DNA of 64,000 nucleotides from Mytilus galloprovincialis (Eukaryota; Mollusca; Bivalvia; Mytilida; Mytilidae), in contig NC_134851.1 in the NCBI RefSeq assembly GCF_965363235.1, positions 34,066,321 to 34,130,320 of the forward strand, given 5' to 3'. Below the pieces are notes generated by a model. The model saw nothing but the letters and a program-made list of their open reading frames with translations. It was not told the origin of the DNA and ran no database searches. The translations under genes were made by a program, and so were the position numbers. This document shows positions 1-12,390 of the stretch, one piece after another (position 1 is the first letter of the stretch; the number at the start of each line of letters is the position of its first letter).

Positions 1-753
1 AGATCTAATATATATGTTTTGAAATATCTATCAAAAATCTGAATATACAAAATATGATTAATGATAATTTTAATTCTTATAGAAATAATAATAATATCAA
101 TAATAATGATTATAAAATGGTTTTCTTTTTTATATCATAAAGTAAAACATCAAAACATACAAATGTATTACATATATATGAAGATCTTAATTGAGTATCA
201 TTGTGGTGAACTGGAACTTACCTAAAATTTGCATAGCATCATATACTGAAGCTGCGAAAATAATATTCTGGAGAAATGGTGTTAAAAGTGATTTGAAAAC
301 AGTATAAATGTTTATTAAACAGATGTCAGACCCCTATTTTGTCCATTAAGAAAAAGACAATTAAAGACAACGAAAAAACAAAGACGAGCGCCAAGCTCGA
401 ATAGGTATACACAAAATCGTCAAATCTGTTTTCTTTGAATTGTGGTAACCTTTTACATTATCTCGTTTTTTTTTCAAATAATGTATAAACTATAACAATG
501 ATAAAAAGAATTTATCATATACCTGATGGTGAACATGAAATTGTACTGCCGTAACGAAATCTATCTCTGTGAAAGAGGGACGAAAGATACCAAAGGGACA
601 GTGTATCTACATCCTCGTTATGAGTTAAAAATGAAAATAATGATGAGCGGTATTTCTCAATTCAAATATTTTCATTTTAAGTACATACATTTATAACCAT
701 CAAGGTCGATAAGACCATTACCTGTAGTAACACAGTAAATAAGACATATCTTT
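1..753. other. AT-rich intergenic DNA without a gene
   Basis: No convincing coding exon is seen. Around 568-603 there is a short minus-orientation scrap of the 3' tail of the PLE family whose best copy lies at 54.2-56.7 kb (it reads GAGGGACGAAAGATACC then AAAGGGACAG). The rest is unique-looking A+T-rich sequence. Confidence 0.5.
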
Positions 754-1025
754 ATGACAAAGGTCTTTAAAGTTTTCAATGGCAATATTTGAATGCAAGC
801 CGTGAAGCGCTCCTTGTTTTTCTTTCATTTTTTTTTAATTTACGACACATGCATCAGTAGATAGAGATCATGTTTTGAAATCTAGTACAATGACAAAGGT
901 CTTTAAAGTTTCCAATGGCAATATTTGAATGCAAGCCGTGAAGCGCTCCTTGTTTTTCCTTCATTTTTTTTTAATTTACGACATATGCATCAGTAGATAG
1001 AGATCATGTTTTGAAATCTAGTACA
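754..1025. repeat. Tandem duplication, 2 x 136 bp
   Basis: The block starting ATGACAAAGGTCTTTAAAG at 754 is repeated almost exactly from 890. Both copies end with GAAATCTAGTACAA. The second copy abuts the 3' end of the LINE remnant, so the duplication lies at or across the LINE 3' junction. Confidence 0.9.
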
Positions 1026-4000
1026 AATAGAAATAAATGGTATCACTAGGTGTATATTTACTAAGACCCACAAAATAACGGATAGCTCTCTGGTGGACAG
1101 CATTTATACAAGAAAAATCTCTGATATCATATATAGCTGCACCATAACTTATGACTGACCAGACTAAGCTATCAAAAAGTTTGGTATATGTATAAAAGTG
1201 AAAACCTCCATGTGCTTTACTCTTTACAATCAGTAAACTTAATGCTCTCTCTGCTGACCTGGCTACAGATTTTTCCAATTCATTATAATCAAGTCAATAA
1301 TAAGCCAAGATATTGATATTTTGATACAATACACAATTTTTTTCACCAAGTAAAAATATTACACTTGTAGGTTGTACAGAGGGATTTCTAAAATGCACAA
1401 TATTTGTCTTTCCAAAGTTAAAATTCAATAATTTATCTTTACACCTTGTATTAAGAATATCTAGCATTAATTGTACATCATTTTCATTTTCAGCAATTAA
1501 TACAATGTCATCTGCATATAGTGAAATACCAATTTTTTCACCATCGATATCAATACCGATGTCTAGACCTTTTATATCTGTGACTTAACCATTTATAAAA
1601 ATATTAAATAATATAGGTGATAAAACACACCCTTGTTTTAAGCCTGAGTTGAGTTATCACTGAACCACTCAGTTAAGTTTCCTTTCAAATTAAATTGCAC
1701 ATTCAACCTGAGAGTAAATCGTTTTGATAATATTCAAACATTTTGAACTAATTCCAAGATCATTTAAATCTTTAAACAATAAACTCCTGTCAACTGTATC
1801 ATAAGCGTTCTTAAAATCTACAAAGACAGCAAAAGTTGACAATTTTATCAATTTCCTTGTCTCAAAAATTGACGTGATTGTGCTTAAATGATAAATGGTA
1901 CTTCGACTTTTACGAAACATATTTTGTTCATCATGTAAAAAATATCTCTATGATCTAACCAATTTACCAATCTTTTGCATAAAATACTACAATATAAGTT
2001 ATAGGCACACGGTGCCAAAGTTATTCCCCGATAAGACAAAGGATCCCTTGAATCCGATGTAGAACACTTTGGGATAGGTTTGATTATTCCTTTACACCAT
2101 ACAGACGGAATTTTACCAAATTTAAAACATATATTAAATAATTTATGCAAAACATGTAATAACAAATTATTTTTTAAACAGTTCTACAGGTATCAAATCG
2201 ATCCCTGGCGCTTTGCCATTTTAAGCTTGCGTTAATACTTTTAATACTTCATCAATACTAATGTCAGAATCAAAATCAACATCCAAAACATGATTTTGAC
2301 ACACTATCATTTACATTTGTAACATAATCACAATTCAAAAGATTTTCTTAAGAAGTTTTCCATTTATCTAAAATAATGTTAGTGTCAGAGCAAATTGAAC
2401 CATCTTCTAGTACAACTTCAATGGGTATGGTCTTCTGTCTTTCACTACCGACACAAATCTTGCCAATGTTCTTCCAAAACTCCCGGGGGTTCCTGGTTTG
2501 TATATCCAAAAGTTTATCTTGACTTCGGTACCAATATTGCCTTTTAGTTTGTTGACTATTTTACAAAACGTTTGCGTTTGTTTATAAATATATGACGCAA
2601 GTTCTTTTAATCCTGGTTATGGCTTCTATTCCGTTTACGTTTGGCTTCGCATACTTCATTCCAGAGTGCAGTGAGCTTACCGTTTCACCATTTTTTCAAT
2701 TTCCTACGTTTATTATTAATACCATTATATTGACCAACATTTCGTCTAGTATGTTTAGAGGTCATTTCGTCATTAATAATTGTGACCAAATCATTATATT
2801 TATTGTCCAATTCTTTCTGGTTAATTCCTGATAATTCTAAGTTCTGTATAAACTGATTTAATTTTTAACTATTTCGACATCTGTCATCAACTCATTAGGT
2901 ATATTGCGAGTGACAAATTTAATACTTTTATTCGGTTATTGTATGTAACGTGTCGCCGGATGCTTCTGTGTCATTCAAACAAACTTGTCCAGCATACAAT
3001 AAATGGTCAGGTATATATTTAGGTTCATATCCCCCAATTTTAAATATACTATCAATTAATTGTTGAGCTCTAATAACCTCAAAATTATCAAATAAAGTTA
3101 ATTTTTCATACGGTACAATTCAGTAATCAACGTCTGCTGACCCTCTTGTGAAATGTAAAATCATTATGTAAAGAGTACCTCTCATTTAAGATGCAACAAT
3201 TAGCATTTCTCAGAAAATCACACAAAATATCTCAATACGTGTTGTGAGTAAAATATACAACTTATCGCTCAGGTAAATTATCAATTCCCGTAATAAAATC
3301 TGGTATATCTGCAACCCGACTGTTCCAGTCTGCACATAAGTAAAAAACACTACCCTTTGGAATTGTATAGATGTCCGATGTAAGCGAATAAAAAAATATA
3401 TGAATGTTTAATAATTAGTTATCAAAGGTACCAGGATTATAATTTAGTACGCCAGACGCGCGTTTCGTCTACATAAGACTCATCAGTGACGCTCATATCA
3501 AAATATTTATAAAGCCAAACAATTACAAAGTTGAAGAGCATTGAGGATCCAAAATTCCAAAAACTTGTGCCAAATACGGCTAAGGAAATCTATGCCTGGA
3601 ATAAGAAAATCCTTAGTTTTTCGAAAAATTTAAACTTTTATTAACAGGAAATTTATATCAAAAAAAAAAAAATGACCACATTATTGATATTCATGTCAAC
3701 ACCGAAGTGTTGACTACTTGGCTGGTGATACCCTCGGGGACGAAACCCCCACCAGCAGTGGCATCGACCCAGTGGTGTAAATAGTTATCAAAGGTACCAG
3801 GATAATAATTTAGTACGCCAGACGCGCGTTTCGTCTACATAAGACTCATCAGTGACGCTCATATCAAAATATTTATAAAGCCAAACAATTACAAAGTTGA
3901 AGAGCATTGAGGATCCAAAATTCCAAAAAGTTGTGCCAAATACGGCTAATAACCGTGCAGAATTTTCTGGCGATAGATAAACCACACAAATATAAAAGCC

Positions 4001-4860
4001 AGACTCTTTGTTATTTCTTTCGAAAAGGCGTATCCATATAATTCCATCAACTAAATCGTTTATTTTAGTAACATTATAATCTGATAAAACATCATTTCGC
4101 ACTAATAAACCAACGCCTCCTGAGCCTGCTCTAGCATGCACGTGTAGTTGTTTACGGTTATTTCCTATCCATGTGTAGCCATTGACGACGATGCCAGCTT
4201 GTCCAATCAGTGTCAGCTAGCCCTAATATATGCAAATTACGTTTCGCAATACATGCAGCAAGCAAACTATTTTGATCACTATTTAAATATTTACTCCACC
4301 CGTTAATGTTTCAAAACCCGCAGGATAACTAGAAATATTTACCACGTGCTTGCCTAAAACCTCCTCGTCCACGTCTGTTACCGTCTCCGAAACTCCGATT
4401 TTCATATGCATGTGTGTGTTCCCCGTGTCGATTGACCTGTTGTGAATAATTAGGTGTACGGCTGCGTGTAGATTGACCACGTTGGTCATTGGCCCGAGAA
4501 GAATTGTAATCACTGTTTACACTTTCCTGTTTCTTAATCACGCGTCCTGATTTAATTGTGTAGTCGTTTTCTTTGCCAAAGGCTTTTGATAATAAACAAT
4601 TGTTACTATTTACTATCCTTTGCTGTAACAGTTAATCGTTTTCAATAAAAACATTTGAATACTTGGACGAATTCTTTAACAATCTCTTTCTAACCTGGTG
4701 GCTACACTATTGAAATTATCATATAACTTGTTTATCATGTTCATTATTGCACTAAGTTGAGTATTATCATAAGCGGGTGTAGGCATAGATGTAGGTGAAC
4801 TCGAACACTTTATCTTTTTATTGTCGACAAATATTTCTTCAGATTCTGATTCCGATTAGT
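1018..4860 (-). mobile_element. Decayed non-LTR retrotransposon (LINE), endonuclease plus reverse transcriptase
   Basis: Read on the minus strand, this is a LINE with many stops and shifts. In order: an ORF1-like acidic/Arg-Gly segment (about 4860-4320, containing RRGRGGFRQARGKYF); an APE-type endonuclease (about 4290-2950, with GYTWIGNNR, ARAGSGGVGLLVRNDV, VVYLSPENSA, then after an interruption YLCADWNSRVADIPDF); and a reverse transcriptase (about 2500-1450, with GIIKPIPKCS, SYRGITLAPCAYNLY, motif A AVFVDFKNAYDTVD, motif B GLKQGCVLSPILFN and catalytic ISLYADDIVLIAENEND). The C-terminal region at 1278-1018 has SVISYGAAIYDI. The endonuclease is split by satellite at 3418-3950. The clade is not assigned; the general look is that of mollusc CR1/I-type LINEs. 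It is certainly inactive. Confidence 0.9.
3418..3950 (+). repeat. Mussel satellite, about 1.45 units of 366 bp, inside LINE
   Basis: The unit starts GTTATCAAAGGTACCAGG at 3418 and again at 3784. It contains GCGCGTTTCGTCTACATAAG, ACTCATCAGTGACGCTC and a GATACCCTCGGGGACGAAAC segment. The same family is at 47650-48638 (plus), as a fragment at 31149-31176, and in the opposite orientation at 63838-64000. The LINE endonuclease reading frame is recognisable on both sides, so the satellite was inserted into it. Confidence 0.9.
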
Positions 4861-6814
4861 GACGTTTTCTGGATAGCTTATGTAATGTGAAAGTGTCTTG
4901 TGCACATCTACTACTGCAGTTAATGGCGTAAGCGTATTCACATTATTATGTTTGTCTTGAGCAAAGTCTACCAATAGACTGGGAGTCATTACTGTTTATC
5001 GCTCCAAATTGCAATATACAGTTCAATGATAGTTGATATTTGGATGAAACTATTGATTTTCAACACAAAATTTTCTCGAGCCAAAAAACACAACTTGCCA
5101 GCTTGATCACGTGGCATTAAAAATTCACTTATATATTAATACAATAATGGCGTTAAATATGTATGAATAGAGAGTAGCATATAAATGCTTTTAATTTAAC
5201 ATTAATCAACCAATTTTCTACCACAATAACTGACAAAAAATAATGCTGTTGTTCATCATTATTTTACAGAAACGTAAATTAATAGATCTGTTTCATATAT
5301 TATCATTTTTAGTAGATGCCAATTAATAATCGGCGTTTTTTCCAAACCTCACAAATTTTCATAATATATAGGAGACTTACTCTTAAAAGATTATGGGGTA
5401 TAGCCTAAGCTGTACTATATTCATCAGGTGTATAATACCATTAATATTAAAATTGAACTCAAAAGTGAACAAATATAATGATACTGAAACGTAGATGAAA
5501 TGTTTAACCATTTTAAGAAATAACAATAATTTATAATATGCCTCATTATTTTATGACCTACATGTATTTCATTTTAAGCCAAACGAAGTCTTGATAAATA
5601 CATTATATTGTGCGAGGTTACGAATACAATTCTTGCTTCATATGTTACAAATGTTGATAAAAAAAAGAATGCAAATAAAAACAAATACTCAATACCAAAA
5701 CTGATTTCTGTAACATGAACTCTAGAATCAGTTTTTGAAAACCCAAAGCTATACACATCAATGTCTAAAACACTAAAACTAAACTACTCCCGTCTTAAAA
5801 TAAAATAGAAAACATACTATGCATTTTTAAAACCATGGACGATTACGAATCTTCATAAATCACAATAAAACCCAACAAACATTATCAAACAAATATTAAC
5901 AGCAAGACAAAAGAAGGACTAAACAATCAAAGCAACGTACACGAGAATCTATTAAACAAAACGAAACTTGAAAAGTAAGAGGAATGAACAATACTAAGGT
6001 ATGGTCATGATTATAAGTCGAAAACAAACATGACAAACAGACAATGTCATTGCAAAAAAATGAAAAGCGACAAAAAGACAGAATATAGAATGCAATAGAC
6101 TGGGCCACACAAATCAAACAAAAAACGGGTGTTGTCACAGGTATTTCGGAAGGATAAGCAGATTCTGCGCCCAATTCGACATCTCTCATGTAACTTCTAT
6201 TAGATGCGTTGATTGATTGAGTGAACGGTTGATTAATGTTTTTAACACCACTTGTAGCACTATGTCTTGGTATTACGTGGTGATCATTATTTATTGGTTC
6301 CGGAAGCCGGCGTACCAAGAGAAAAACACCAACCATCAGTAGGAAAACTGACTCTTAATCAATTATTTGATAAAAAGGAAACCAAAAAATAAAAAAATAA
6401 AACTAGCTGGAGCTAGACATAATTAATTACTTTAGAACACTTTTTGGCAAATTTTGACCATTTGTGTCACAGTAAAGTATTTTATCTACTTTTGGGACTT
6501 TGTTTCGTTTGGTCATCGTACTCACGGTTGTCTTGATCGGAATGTGTTTTTTTCTTATTACTGTTTTCCCTGACAACTGCTTTGATCGTTTAAAAATAGT
6601 ACATTTTTCTCAGAAAAGCATTTGGCAATTATGGACAATTACAAAAATTTATCATTTTCCATGGAACTGTTTCCTGAAACCCCATTCAGCGTTATCTCCT
6701 CGGTAGTCCTTATTGCAAAGTTATAAGTTATTTCTTCTTTCGTCTTACTTTTGCTTTCTTCATCTATAAAAACAACAGCAATACAGTCAAAAATTTTGTT
6801 ATCAAACTATAATG

Positions 6815-8566
6815 CTAGATAACATATATGTACGTTTCCGTGATAAACTGTATCGTCAGATACTAGGTATTCCTATGGGCACTAACTGTGCCCTTTTAAT
6901 AGCAGATTTATTCCTATATTGCTATGAATCTCAGTTTATGACCAAACTCAATAAAGACACATCATTGTTACATTTGGTTGATACATTCAACAATATCTAC
7001 CGTTATCTGGATGATATTTTTTCGTTAAGTAAGTAAGAAAGTCCAGAGTTCTGTAAATATACTTCCGAAATTTACCTAAAAGGACTTACTTTAACTAAAT
7101 CTAACATAAATAGCAGCAGTTGGCCTTTTCTAGATTTAGACATTTCAATTTCTAAAGGGAAACTTCATACTAAAATTAACGACAAAAGAGACGATTTTTC
7201 ATTCCCTATTGTTAATTTTCCTTTTTAGACGGCGATGTGCCTTTCGCTCCATCATACGGTGTTAATATATCCCAATTCGTTCGGTATGCCCGTGTGTGTA
7301 GTGATGTCATAGATTTTAACGAACGTAATCAATGCATCACTGGTCAGTTATTAAGTCAGGGATTTCGTTACCATAAATTACTTAAAACTTTTACTGAATT
7401 AAATCATACATACAAAGATTTGATAAGTAAATTTGGTTTTACCTGTAAAAAACTTATCAAAAATGGTATTTCAATCCTAAATTTTACGGTGATATTGTAT
7501 TTAAAGCGCGGAAATCACTATGTGATCCATGTAAACTCATCGAACCTTTAAACAAACTTATTAGTAAGGGTTATCGTACCAATATTGTAATTAGATCTCT
7601 GAATATAGTTTATATTGGCACTAATATCGATTTTGTCATTAGCAAATTAAAAAACATAACTAAATTGCATTTTCTTTTCAAACTGGATGTATAGACACAC
7701 ACACACGTTCATTTTTATCTATAAAGAAGCCTCTCCTAACTATCCTACTACCTGTTGATACATTTATTTTTGGCATTGCACAAGTAATTTCTTCTTTGGC
7801 TGTTCATGCCGTTAAAATACTAAATCCCTGGGATGTGTTTAAGTTGATTTATCTCTGATGCATGATTTTTTATTATTAATTGTTTTGTCTTTTAACTAGC
7901 TGTCAGTACCTGCGAATACTCTCAAATCGTACTTCCTTGTTAATTTGACCTGTTGATACTATTTGTAATGCTTTTTGTTATTTTATATTAATATGGATCT
8001 TGTCTATATACCAGCTTTGATTATTTGGAATTACTACTAATTTTCACTTCTTCTTACTATGAACATCAAAATTATTTCATTTCTCCTTAAATACGGTTCT
8101 TGCACCTGTACATGAAGTTTTATCTAGCTCTAATTGTATAGTTTTGTTGTTGATATTCACCCCATATGTACCAAGTTTTAGATTAGTTTTATTGATATAA
8201 AATAAATTTCTCGGTATTCCTAAACGAAATATTTTATACACACAGACGATCAAGTATACGTAATGACAAAATTATTTTCATTTACCTGTGTGAGATATGA
8301 CGCAGCTTTTTCAAAAGTGATGATTTTCTATAGATTGTTTAATACGTGTTTCTCGTTCTCGTTTTTATATAGATTAGACCGTTGGTTTTGCCGTTTGAAT
8401 GGTTTTACATAACTAATTTTGGGGGCCCTTTATAGCTTGCTGTTCGGTGTGAGCCAAGGCTTCGTGTTGAAGGCCGTACCTTGACCTATAATGGTTTATT
8501 TTTATAAATTGTTATTTGGATGAAGAGTTGTCTCATTGGCACTCATACCACATCTTCCTATATCTA
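6815..8566 (+). mobile_element. 5'-truncated Penelope-like element (copy a) with 7-bp flanking repeat
   Basis: The plus strand encodes the second half of a PLE reverse transcriptase in broken frames: GIPMGTNCALLIADLFLYCY and the catalytic RYLDDIFSL around 6860-7025, then a stop, DKRDDFSFPIVNFPF with a following stop near 7228, APSYGVNISQFVRYARVC, and a C-terminal piece ending near 7665. From 7700 there is a long 3' tail ending TTGTCTCATTGGCACTCATA near 8550. Comparison with copy C marks the insertion. TATAATG lies on both sides (6808-6814 and 8567-8573) and looks like a target-site duplication. Truncation at the 5' end fits target-primed reverse transcription. Confidence 0.85.
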
Positions 8567-9315
8567 TATAATGTTATAATTATGCTTACAAACACATACA
8601 TATTGATACCAGACTTAATGTTATATACTGTAACATGTGTTACTTAAACTGCAACAAATGTTCATTGTTTAAAAACTATACGGCGGTAAATTTTCATTAA
8701 GGTACTAGTCTGACAATACGGAAATTTTTTTATTTGAAATTTGCTGTAATGCATTCTCGAAATCATTTAAAACTAATTAATGTATCTCTTGACTGTCCCT
8801 GTACTACAGGCTGTAGTATCTTTCTTCCCTCTTCTATTGCATAGTTTTGATCTTCTGACCACATTTGTCTTCTTTTTTGTGGTCGTTTTAGTCTTCATCA
8901 ACGCTTTTTTGGCGTTTTTGACTTTAATATCTTTTAGCCTCCAAAACCAACGAAGAAACTTTGTCGTCCAAATGTACATCTGCTGTAGTAGAGTTTTTAC
9001 AGTATATTTTTTGAGATGCCTTTTGTTATCATTTTCAATTTTGGTTTGCTTTTCTCCTTGACTAATACTCATTATATCGTTGATTTTGATATAAAACTAT
9101 ATTTACAGATGATCAAAGAATCGAATTTTACACCAAAGCATCACATTTTCTTTAATCAACAAAAACAAAAATTCACTTCAATATAAGTGACATTCATTGA
9201 ACAAACCCCTGATATCGTAAAATAATAACACGAAAGAGTGAATAGTTTACGGAATAAAACCTACCTTTCTCACTATTTAGGCATGTTTCACAGTTGACGC
9301 ATGCTTCCAAATGAC

Positions 9316-9449
9316 TTACGTTTTCATTGGGGATTTGCTGGTTGTACTAAACCTCATTTTGCTATGCAACTTGATTCGCGATCGTCTTCTCTTTGTTATA
9401 CAACAGGACAATCTCAGTTGTTTACAAATAGTAAATTCCCACTCGTGGT
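9316..9449 (-). pseudogene. Copy of the gene 1 terminal exon; pseudogene or alternative 3' exon
   Basis: This minus-strand block is homologous to gene 1 exon 6 (16806-16972). It keeps the acceptor (TTACAG), the same entry phase and the start HEWEFTICKQLRLSCCITK. One base lost near the end (CCAATG against CCAAATG) replaces the long ending by an early stop, so it would encode 43 residues after the junction. It could be dead, or serve as an alternative tail for gene 1, since it lies downstream on the same strand and is in phase with the membrane exon. The deletion also places a good donor-like GTAAGT right at the end (AAAAC then GTAAGT), absent in copy C. Confidence 0.6.
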
Positions 9450-9486
9450 CTGTAATAGTATGATAAAAAAGAAAACCCTTTTTTCG

Positions 9487-11000
9487 CTGTAATCTCTGAC
9501 CTGCCTTTTTTTATTTTTTCACTCTATTCAGTCCTGGATTTTTTTTATTTGCTTAAACAATATCCTGATTTTTCTAAAAAAAAAAAGAAAAAAATTTCTG
9601 ATCCCCAGTTTGATAGACAAAAACAGTGCAGATGAAAAATAAATAATATTCTGACTGACAAAAAAACCTCACATTTCCCCCTTAAATTTAAATGGTCGGT
9701 CCCTAATACAATATAACAATTTACTCTTACTTAATGTTCCTTTTGTCATGTTTGGTGATGGTGTGGATGTATAAACAGAGTGTCTAGTACTTGGTGTAGT
9801 TGCACTGTGTGATGTTGATGCAGGCCGGTTCAGCATTCTCGCAACTGGTTCTTGACATCTGCGGGCTGATTGAACTGGAGGTGTTTCACCTCTATGCACC
9901 GCTGCTGTGATTGTCTGCCTTACTGGGGTGGAACTACATGTATATGGAGCAGTTTCCATACTTGTAGTTGTACTGTCATCATGGTCATCATCATTATCCT
10001 CATCATCAATTTGATTCAAAACTTGATTAACTGACAAGTGTCGAGTATTTCCTGAAGAAGACTGTCTGAAAGGAGGCGGTTGGATGTCATCCTGTATAAA
10101 ATTAGAATAAATTAGCTCTCAACCAATTTTATGAAATGTCTAGAAATATATATATGTAAATCAGAGAGGCATGCATGCATATGATTAAAAAAAACACAGG
10201 TATTCCTAGCAAATTCCAATAATTAACAGTTTTACTTACATACAGTTTACATTAGCCTTTGGTATATACATTTATGCAACACTTGTAGTTATATATTTAG
10301 CATTATTTTGTAAAAATGTATTTTAGTTGTCAGTAAAGTACATCATGTACATATACATTTAACAAAAGTACATAACTTAGAAATACAATAAATAAACCAG
10401 TGTATCATCATTGATCATATTCAAATGCCAAAAAAAAAATAAAGCCATGAAAGAGCAGTCAAATGAAATCTAAAAAAAGGGGCAAAATAATTTTTTTTTT
10501 CAACCATATTGAACATATATAATGACAGATAATGGCAGATCCAGTAATTTAAAAGGGGTGTCTAACATATCATAAAAAGGGGATCCACCATTCTATATCT
10601 CCATACTAAAGCATATTATTAAGTTGTCAAAAAAAAAAATAATAATTGGAATAAATATGGAAGTATCTTTATAAAAGTAAGAAACATATATGAAATGGGA
10701 AATGATCTCTTATGGAATAAATATTTGATTTTTGTGGGTGGGGGAGGAGAATGGGGCTAGGCTGAAAATTGTGTCCTGCATTTTTTTTTTTTTTTTTGTA
10801 ATTAAGCTCTGTCCTGCCTTTTATTTGAAACGCACAATTTTCTTTAGTTTATTCTGACTTAAAAATATTTGTTCATCCTGGTTTTTATTTTGGCCAGTTG
10901 CTCATGCTGCCATTTTTTACTCAAACTCTTGTCCTGCTTTTTTCAAATTTCATCCTAGCCCCTCATAAAAATCAAATAATAGCTGTCTTAATGAGAAAGT
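9487..11000. other. Insertion-like block between duplications A and B, with T-rich runs
   Basis: Homology to copy C stops at about 9486. The block holds T-rich stretches with repeated TCCTG(C/G) words (9500-9660 and 10760-10960) on either side of the hypothetical exon at 9669-10091, which suggests one mobile element or retroposed gene remnant. Short fragments of a CAGTGGCGGATCCAG-type MITE appear near 10529-10600. No transposase motif was recognised. Confidence 0.4.
9669..10091 (-). CDS. Hypothetical terminal exon, Ser/Thr-rich, acidic stretch
   Basis: The minus strand is open for 141 codons behind a good acceptor (TTTTATACAG at 10092 onward). It begins DDIQPPPFRQSSSG in phase 0 and stops with TGA at 9669. 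The product is low in hydrophobic residues, with an acidic run (IDDEDNDDDHDD) and Ser/Thr/Pro-rich sequence around PASTSHSATTPSTRHS, i.e. probably disordered. No domain is recognised and no upstream exon could be linked. The position inside an insertion-like block makes a transposon-borne gene as likely as a host gene. Confidence 0.4.
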   Translation of the reverse strand, partial: DDIQPPPFRQSSSGNTRHLSVNQVLNQIDDEDNDDDHDDSTTTSMETAPYTCSSTPVRQTITAAVHRGETPPVQSARRCQEPVARMLNRPASTSHSATTPSTRHSVYTSTPSPNMTKGTLSKSKLLYCIRDRPFKFKGEM

Positions 11001-11429
11001 GTGACTAAACGACTAGAGCCGATTGTGCATTATATCAACGTATAACAGGAATTTTTCCTTGTTTCGAAGTTGCTGGATCAATATCCTTTCTATTTGAACA
11101 TACATTTCTAAAAATCCATTATTTGGTTCCGGTGCGAAAACCTCAGAAAACGATTGTTTTTCAATGGAAACATGAATTTAAATTGAACTTATGTTATGTT
11201 CACTCCTGTCAGTGATAGTCATGTGACTCCCATATTTGTTTATAAAAAAGATGGCGCCTGCCAATGGCCTAAGTGGCGCAAAACTCTAACAGTCAGCCTT
11301 GTATTTGTCGTTATTTACCTGAAATCATGACAAAAATGGAAAGAAATGAGGATAGTTAGAAGAATGTTACACTTACAGTTGAACTTATACTGTCAGCCAG
11401 ACCATCGTGTTGAAGATCATCGTCGTCCT
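11001..11429. other. No gene recognised
   Basis: Mixed sequence. A plus-strand ATGGCGCC near 11250 opens a reading frame of only 12 codons and is not taken as a gene. Confidence 0.4.
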
Positions 11430-11620
11430 CACTATCGAAGTTTGTATGGTTTTGCACTAGCAATTTTGGGGGCCCTTTATAACTTTTTGTTCGGTGAGAA
11501 CCAATGCTCCGTGTTGAAGGCAGTACATTGACCTTTAATTGTTTACTTTTATAAATTGTTATTTGGATGGAGAGTTATCTCATTGGCACTCACACCACAT
11601 CTTCCTATATCTATATGTAT
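11430..11620 (+). repeat. Solo 3' tail of the copy-a PLE family
   Basis: This matches the end of the PLE at 8390-8566: TTTTGGGGGCCCTTTATA, TTCGGTGAGAACCAATGCTC, TTGTTATTTGGATGGAGAG and CTCATTGGCACTCACACCAC. No reverse transcriptase is attached. Confidence 0.8.
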
Positions 11621-11639
11621 AAATCTAAGTTCATATATG

Positions 11640-12074
11640 CTTGAACAATAATATAGGAGGAAGGACCTTAGTTTCAATTATGTATATATGAACACGAGAC
11701 GAGGATTACGACCATAAGTGAAATAAAGATAATTTCGTATGTCCAAAAGTATTATATGTTAGTTCTATAGATTATTTATCATTGCGTTCACATTTCATCT
11801 TTTATAAATTTGTATTACAGCATATACACGTCAGAAACTGACGATACTCAAGATAGATATAATGCATGCAGCTTTGTTTGTTAATTGTACTGTTGGTTTT
11901 AGGCCCAATTGACATATTCTCAAACTCTCTGGTATTTTGTAATGGTTCTTTCATTTGATAAACAGTCTTCCTTATTTGTAGGAAAATACTTTAAATAAAG
12001 TAAAAACGTAAATTCATCATGACATTTTATTATAAATATAAAAAAAAATATGATTAATGAAAGAATTTAATATT
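11640..12074. other. No gene recognised
   Basis: A+T-rich sequence between a PLE tail and the 98-bp tandem repeat. No splice-bounded open frame was seen. Confidence 0.4.
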
Positions 12075-12390
12075 ATTTTGAACGTATAACAAAATAAAAT
12101 TCTACAAATGTTAAAAAAGACAACAAATCTATGATTGCTATAGCCATTTTGCTGCCAATTTATTATAAACGTATTTTGAACGTATAACAAAATAAAATTC
12201 TACAAATGTTAAAAAAGACAACAAATCTATGATTGCTATAGCCATTTTGCTGCCAATTTATTATAAACGTATTTTGAACGTATAACAAAATAAAATTCTA
12301 CAAATGTTAAAAAAGACAAAAAATCTATGATTGCTATAGCCAATTTGCTGCCAATTTATTATAAACGTATTTTGAACGTATAACAAAATA
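12075..12390. repeat. Tandem repeat, about 3.2 units of 98 bp
   Basis: The unit starts ATTTTGAACGTATAACAAAA and contains CTATGATTGCTATAGCCATT. It recurs near 12075, 12173, 12271 and 12369 with very few differences, so it is recent or homogenised. Confidence 0.95.

Larger units (their letters stand above)
5120..9486. repeat. Segmental duplication copy A
   Basis: This stretch aligns by eye, with substitutions and small gaps, to 14060-17005 (copy C), and its first part to 12700-14040 (copy B). Shared landmarks are ACCAATTTTCTACCACAATAA, GATACTGAAACGTAGATGAA, a repeat tail near 6100-6340 (TTTCGGAAGGATAAGCAG; CCAAGAGAAAAACACCAACC), CGGTACTAGTCTGACAATACGG-like sequence near 8700 and the terminal-exon copy near 9316-9449. 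Copy A is interrupted by a PLE at 6815-8566 that copy C lacks. The 146-codon ORF on the minus strand at 5896-6336 is not kept in B or C and is not a gene. Confidence 0.85.

Noticed and set aside
2592..2831. Plus-strand ORF with hydrophobic residues
   Set aside because: It is the complement of the LINE region between endonuclease and RT.
5896..6336. 146-codon minus-strand ORF
   Set aside because: The matching parts of duplication copies B and C do not keep the frame, and part of it is a repeat tail.
8780..9061. 93-codon hydrophobic plus-strand ORF and its minus-strand partner
   Set aside because: The homologous part of copy C has lost both frames; no splice or domain support.
9301..9492. Plus-strand ORF of 63 codons
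   Set aside because: It is antisense to the copied terminal exon at 9316-9449.
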